Of a DNA stretch of 64,000 nt, positions 62,922 through 64,000 are shown piece by piece (within the stretch, counting starts at the first letter, position 1; each line of letters opens with the position of its first letter). A model generated the notes under the pieces. It saw only the letters and a list, made by a program, of their open reading frames with translations, had not been told where the DNA came from and searched no databases. Position numbers and translations under genes: made by a program. Source of the DNA: Clostridium sp. AM34-11AC (GTDB lineage Bacteria > Bacillota > Clostridia > Lachnospirales > Lachnospiraceae); the NCBI RefSeq assembly GCF_003435375.1, contig NZ_QWGL01000001.1, positions 558,001 through 622,000 on the forward strand, read 5' to 3'.

Positions 62922-63566
62922 TTATGACTTATCACGGCGGGCGGTCAGCTTACAGATCGGCTTGCCCTCCGCGGAGAACTTCGTCTCGTACTCTGTCATA
63001 ACATTTCCCTCGGCCATATCGCTGTGGTGAAGATCAAATGTATGGGATGTCACCTGCCAGCCTGCCTCCGGAATGGATTCTAAAGAATAGCGGAACAGGT
63101 CCTGATTGTCGGTCTTAAACTCGATAATTCCGTCCGGCTGTAAAATCTTATCATACACGGCAAGGAAACGGTCTGATGTCAGGCGGCGCTTCGCATGGCG
63201 GTCCTTCGGCCACGGATCCGAGAAATTTAAGTAGATCCGCTCCACCTCATTATCCGCGAACACCTCCGTAAGCTCTAAGGCATCGATCCTCATAAAATAA
63301 ATATTAGAAAGCTCCAGCTCCGCGCGCTTCTGAAGTCCGCGAAGCAGAACGCTGGAGTAACGCTCGATTCCCACGTAATTGATATCCGGGTTCATCTGGG
63401 CAAGCTCCATGATGAATTTTCCTTTTCCCATTCCGACCTCAATGCGGATCGGATTATCGTTTCCAAAAAATTCATGCCACCTTCCCTTCAGTGACTGCGG
63501 ATCCTGGACCACATATGGGCTCTCAGCAATCTCTTCTTCCGCGCCTTTGATATGGCGTAATCTCAT
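62922..63566 (-). CDS. trmB: tRNA (guanine-N7-)-methyltransferase
   Basis: 214 aa, typical TrmB. It methylates G46 of the tRNA variable loop using S-adenosylmethionine. Motifs: RIEVGMGKGKFI (SAM loop), YVGIERYSSVLLRGLQKRAE, LNFSDPWPKDRHAKRRL (the TrmB signature DPWPKxRHxKRR) and YETKFSAEGKPICKL at the end. AGGAGG precedes the ATG. It is alone, between trxA and a divergent unassigned gene. Confidence 0.97.
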   Translation of the reverse strand: MRLRHIKGAEEEIAESPYVVQDPQSLKGRWHEFFGNDNPIRIEVGMGKGKFIMELAQMNPDINYVGIERYSSVLLRGLQKRAELELSNIYFMRIDALELTEVFADNEVERIYLNFSDPWPKDRHAKRRLTSDRFLAVYDKILQPDGIIEFKTDNQDLFRYSLESIPEAGWQVTSHTFDLHHSDMAEGNVMTEYETKFSAEGKPICKLTARRDKS

Positions 63567-63899
63567 AATGTATTTCCTCCTGATATTGCTTGTGTCTCAT
63601 TTTATCATTGAAAGCCTTATTTTGCAAGGTAACAGTGACGCGCAGAATTTTTCTTTCAATATATCTTTTGGAAACAGAAAATTCTTAAATTGTCCAAAAA
63701 TTTTTCGTGCAATTTTCCCACTGTTCCAGTATAATAAAGATAATGGCTGACAAAATCGCTCTTTTCGTGTCTGTGATCGTTTCATCAGGCGCACAGCATT
63801 ACATAGAAGAAAACGGCATCTGTGAGTATCCGGCACCTTCACCGGCACCGGATTTTCACCTTCACGCGCCGTTAAAATACATAAAACGGAGGGATTTAT
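63567..63899. other. Divergent intergenic region upstream of last gene
   Basis: 333 bases between trmB and the divergent gene at 63900. A TATAAT box (63730-63735) faces the plus strand but has no good -35 partner. A short TCCGG/CCGGA repeat lies near 63829-63852. Nothing else is seen. Confidence 0.5.
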
Positions 63900-64000
63900 A
63901 TGGCAAGAAACGACATTCCTAACGGATGGGATAAGATCCGTCAGAATGTTCAGGAGACCGAGCGTCTCATGGGACAAAAACAATACAACCAGTCCATGAT
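63900..64000 (+). CDS. Unassigned protein, 3' truncated by window end
   Basis: The first 33 residues are visible (MARNDIPNGWDKIRQN..., then ETERLMGQKQYNQSM). The ATG at 63900 is supported by ACGGAGGG nine bases upstream. The segment looks helical and soluble, with no signal peptide. Too little is present to name a family. Confidence 0.65.
   Translation, partial: MARNDIPNGWDKIRQNVQETERLMGQKQYNQSM

Noticed and set aside
63730..63735. Promoter for the last gene
   Set aside because: A TATAAT is present, but no acceptable -35 box lies 16-18 bases upstream.

Overview
The window is one chromosomal stretch from a spore-forming anaerobe of the Bacillota, most likely the family Lachnospiraceae (Clostridia). 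This is inferred from strong AGGAGG-type ribosome sites, moderate GC, a spore-associated YyaC protein, and a clostridial-type Flp/Tad pilus locus (Flp1 pilin, DUF5702, DUF6382-FHA). Families that I associate mainly with Lachnospiraceae (DUF5711, DUF6147, a TSCPD protein) and a GlpP-controlled glycerol operon point the same way. I see no rRNA, phage, transposase or CRISPR array. One tRNA (Lys, CTT) is present.

Layout. 1-4 kb: the end of a peptide ABC importer (two ATPases), an M20 amidohydrolase and a cytidylate-kinase-like protein. 4-22 kb, mostly minus strand: shikimate-kinase-like protein, flavin reductase, CBS-type pyrophosphatase, glucokinase, transketolase, several envelope proteins (DUF5711, LysM, M15 peptidase), YyaC, glucose-6-phosphate isomerase and MTA/SAH nucleosidase. 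22-28 kb: an AT-rich patch with a secreted DUF6147 protein and a DUF4367 membrane protein, a solitary murG between that protein and a sigma factor, then HIT, rhomboid and an ArgZ/LOR-SDH-type enzyme. 28-38.6 kb: an eleven-gene minus-strand Tad pilus locus. 38.8-42.8 kb, plus strand: ArsR regulator, DUF2508, GH13 and glgB. 43-49.5 kb, minus strand: glycerol regulon (glpP, glpK, glpF, two flavoproteins, DUF1667). 49.9-52.9 kb: a two-component system. 53-61.9 kb: three M20 peptidases, a MATE exporter, LarE, a metallophosphoesterase and a P1 peptidase. 62-64 kb: tRNA-Lys, thioredoxin, trmB and the start of an unassigned gene.

How it fits together. Central carbon genes (glucokinase, pgi, transketolase, glgB, GH13) and glycerol use sit beside peptide uptake and hydrolysis. 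The pilus locus has its own promoter, a structured leader, and a divergent ArsR-type regulator about 100 bp away. Its first gene, a prepilin peptidase, carries an in-frame TGA directly after the first catalytic Asp. A second, intact prepilin peptidase lies later in the same locus.

Non-coding structure is the most distinctive part. There is a MITE-like family of about 130 bp (three copies plus a fragment), one copy of it inside the pilus operon. A pair of matching terminator-type leaders lies upstream of glpP and between glpF and the flavoproteins. A 15-bp inverted repeat overlaps the ribosome site of the DUF5711 gene. A 52-bp dispersed repeat has two copies 39 kb apart. Many terminators and several near-consensus sigma-A promoters can be placed. 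Gene-family names are from recognition of motifs; no database search was possible.
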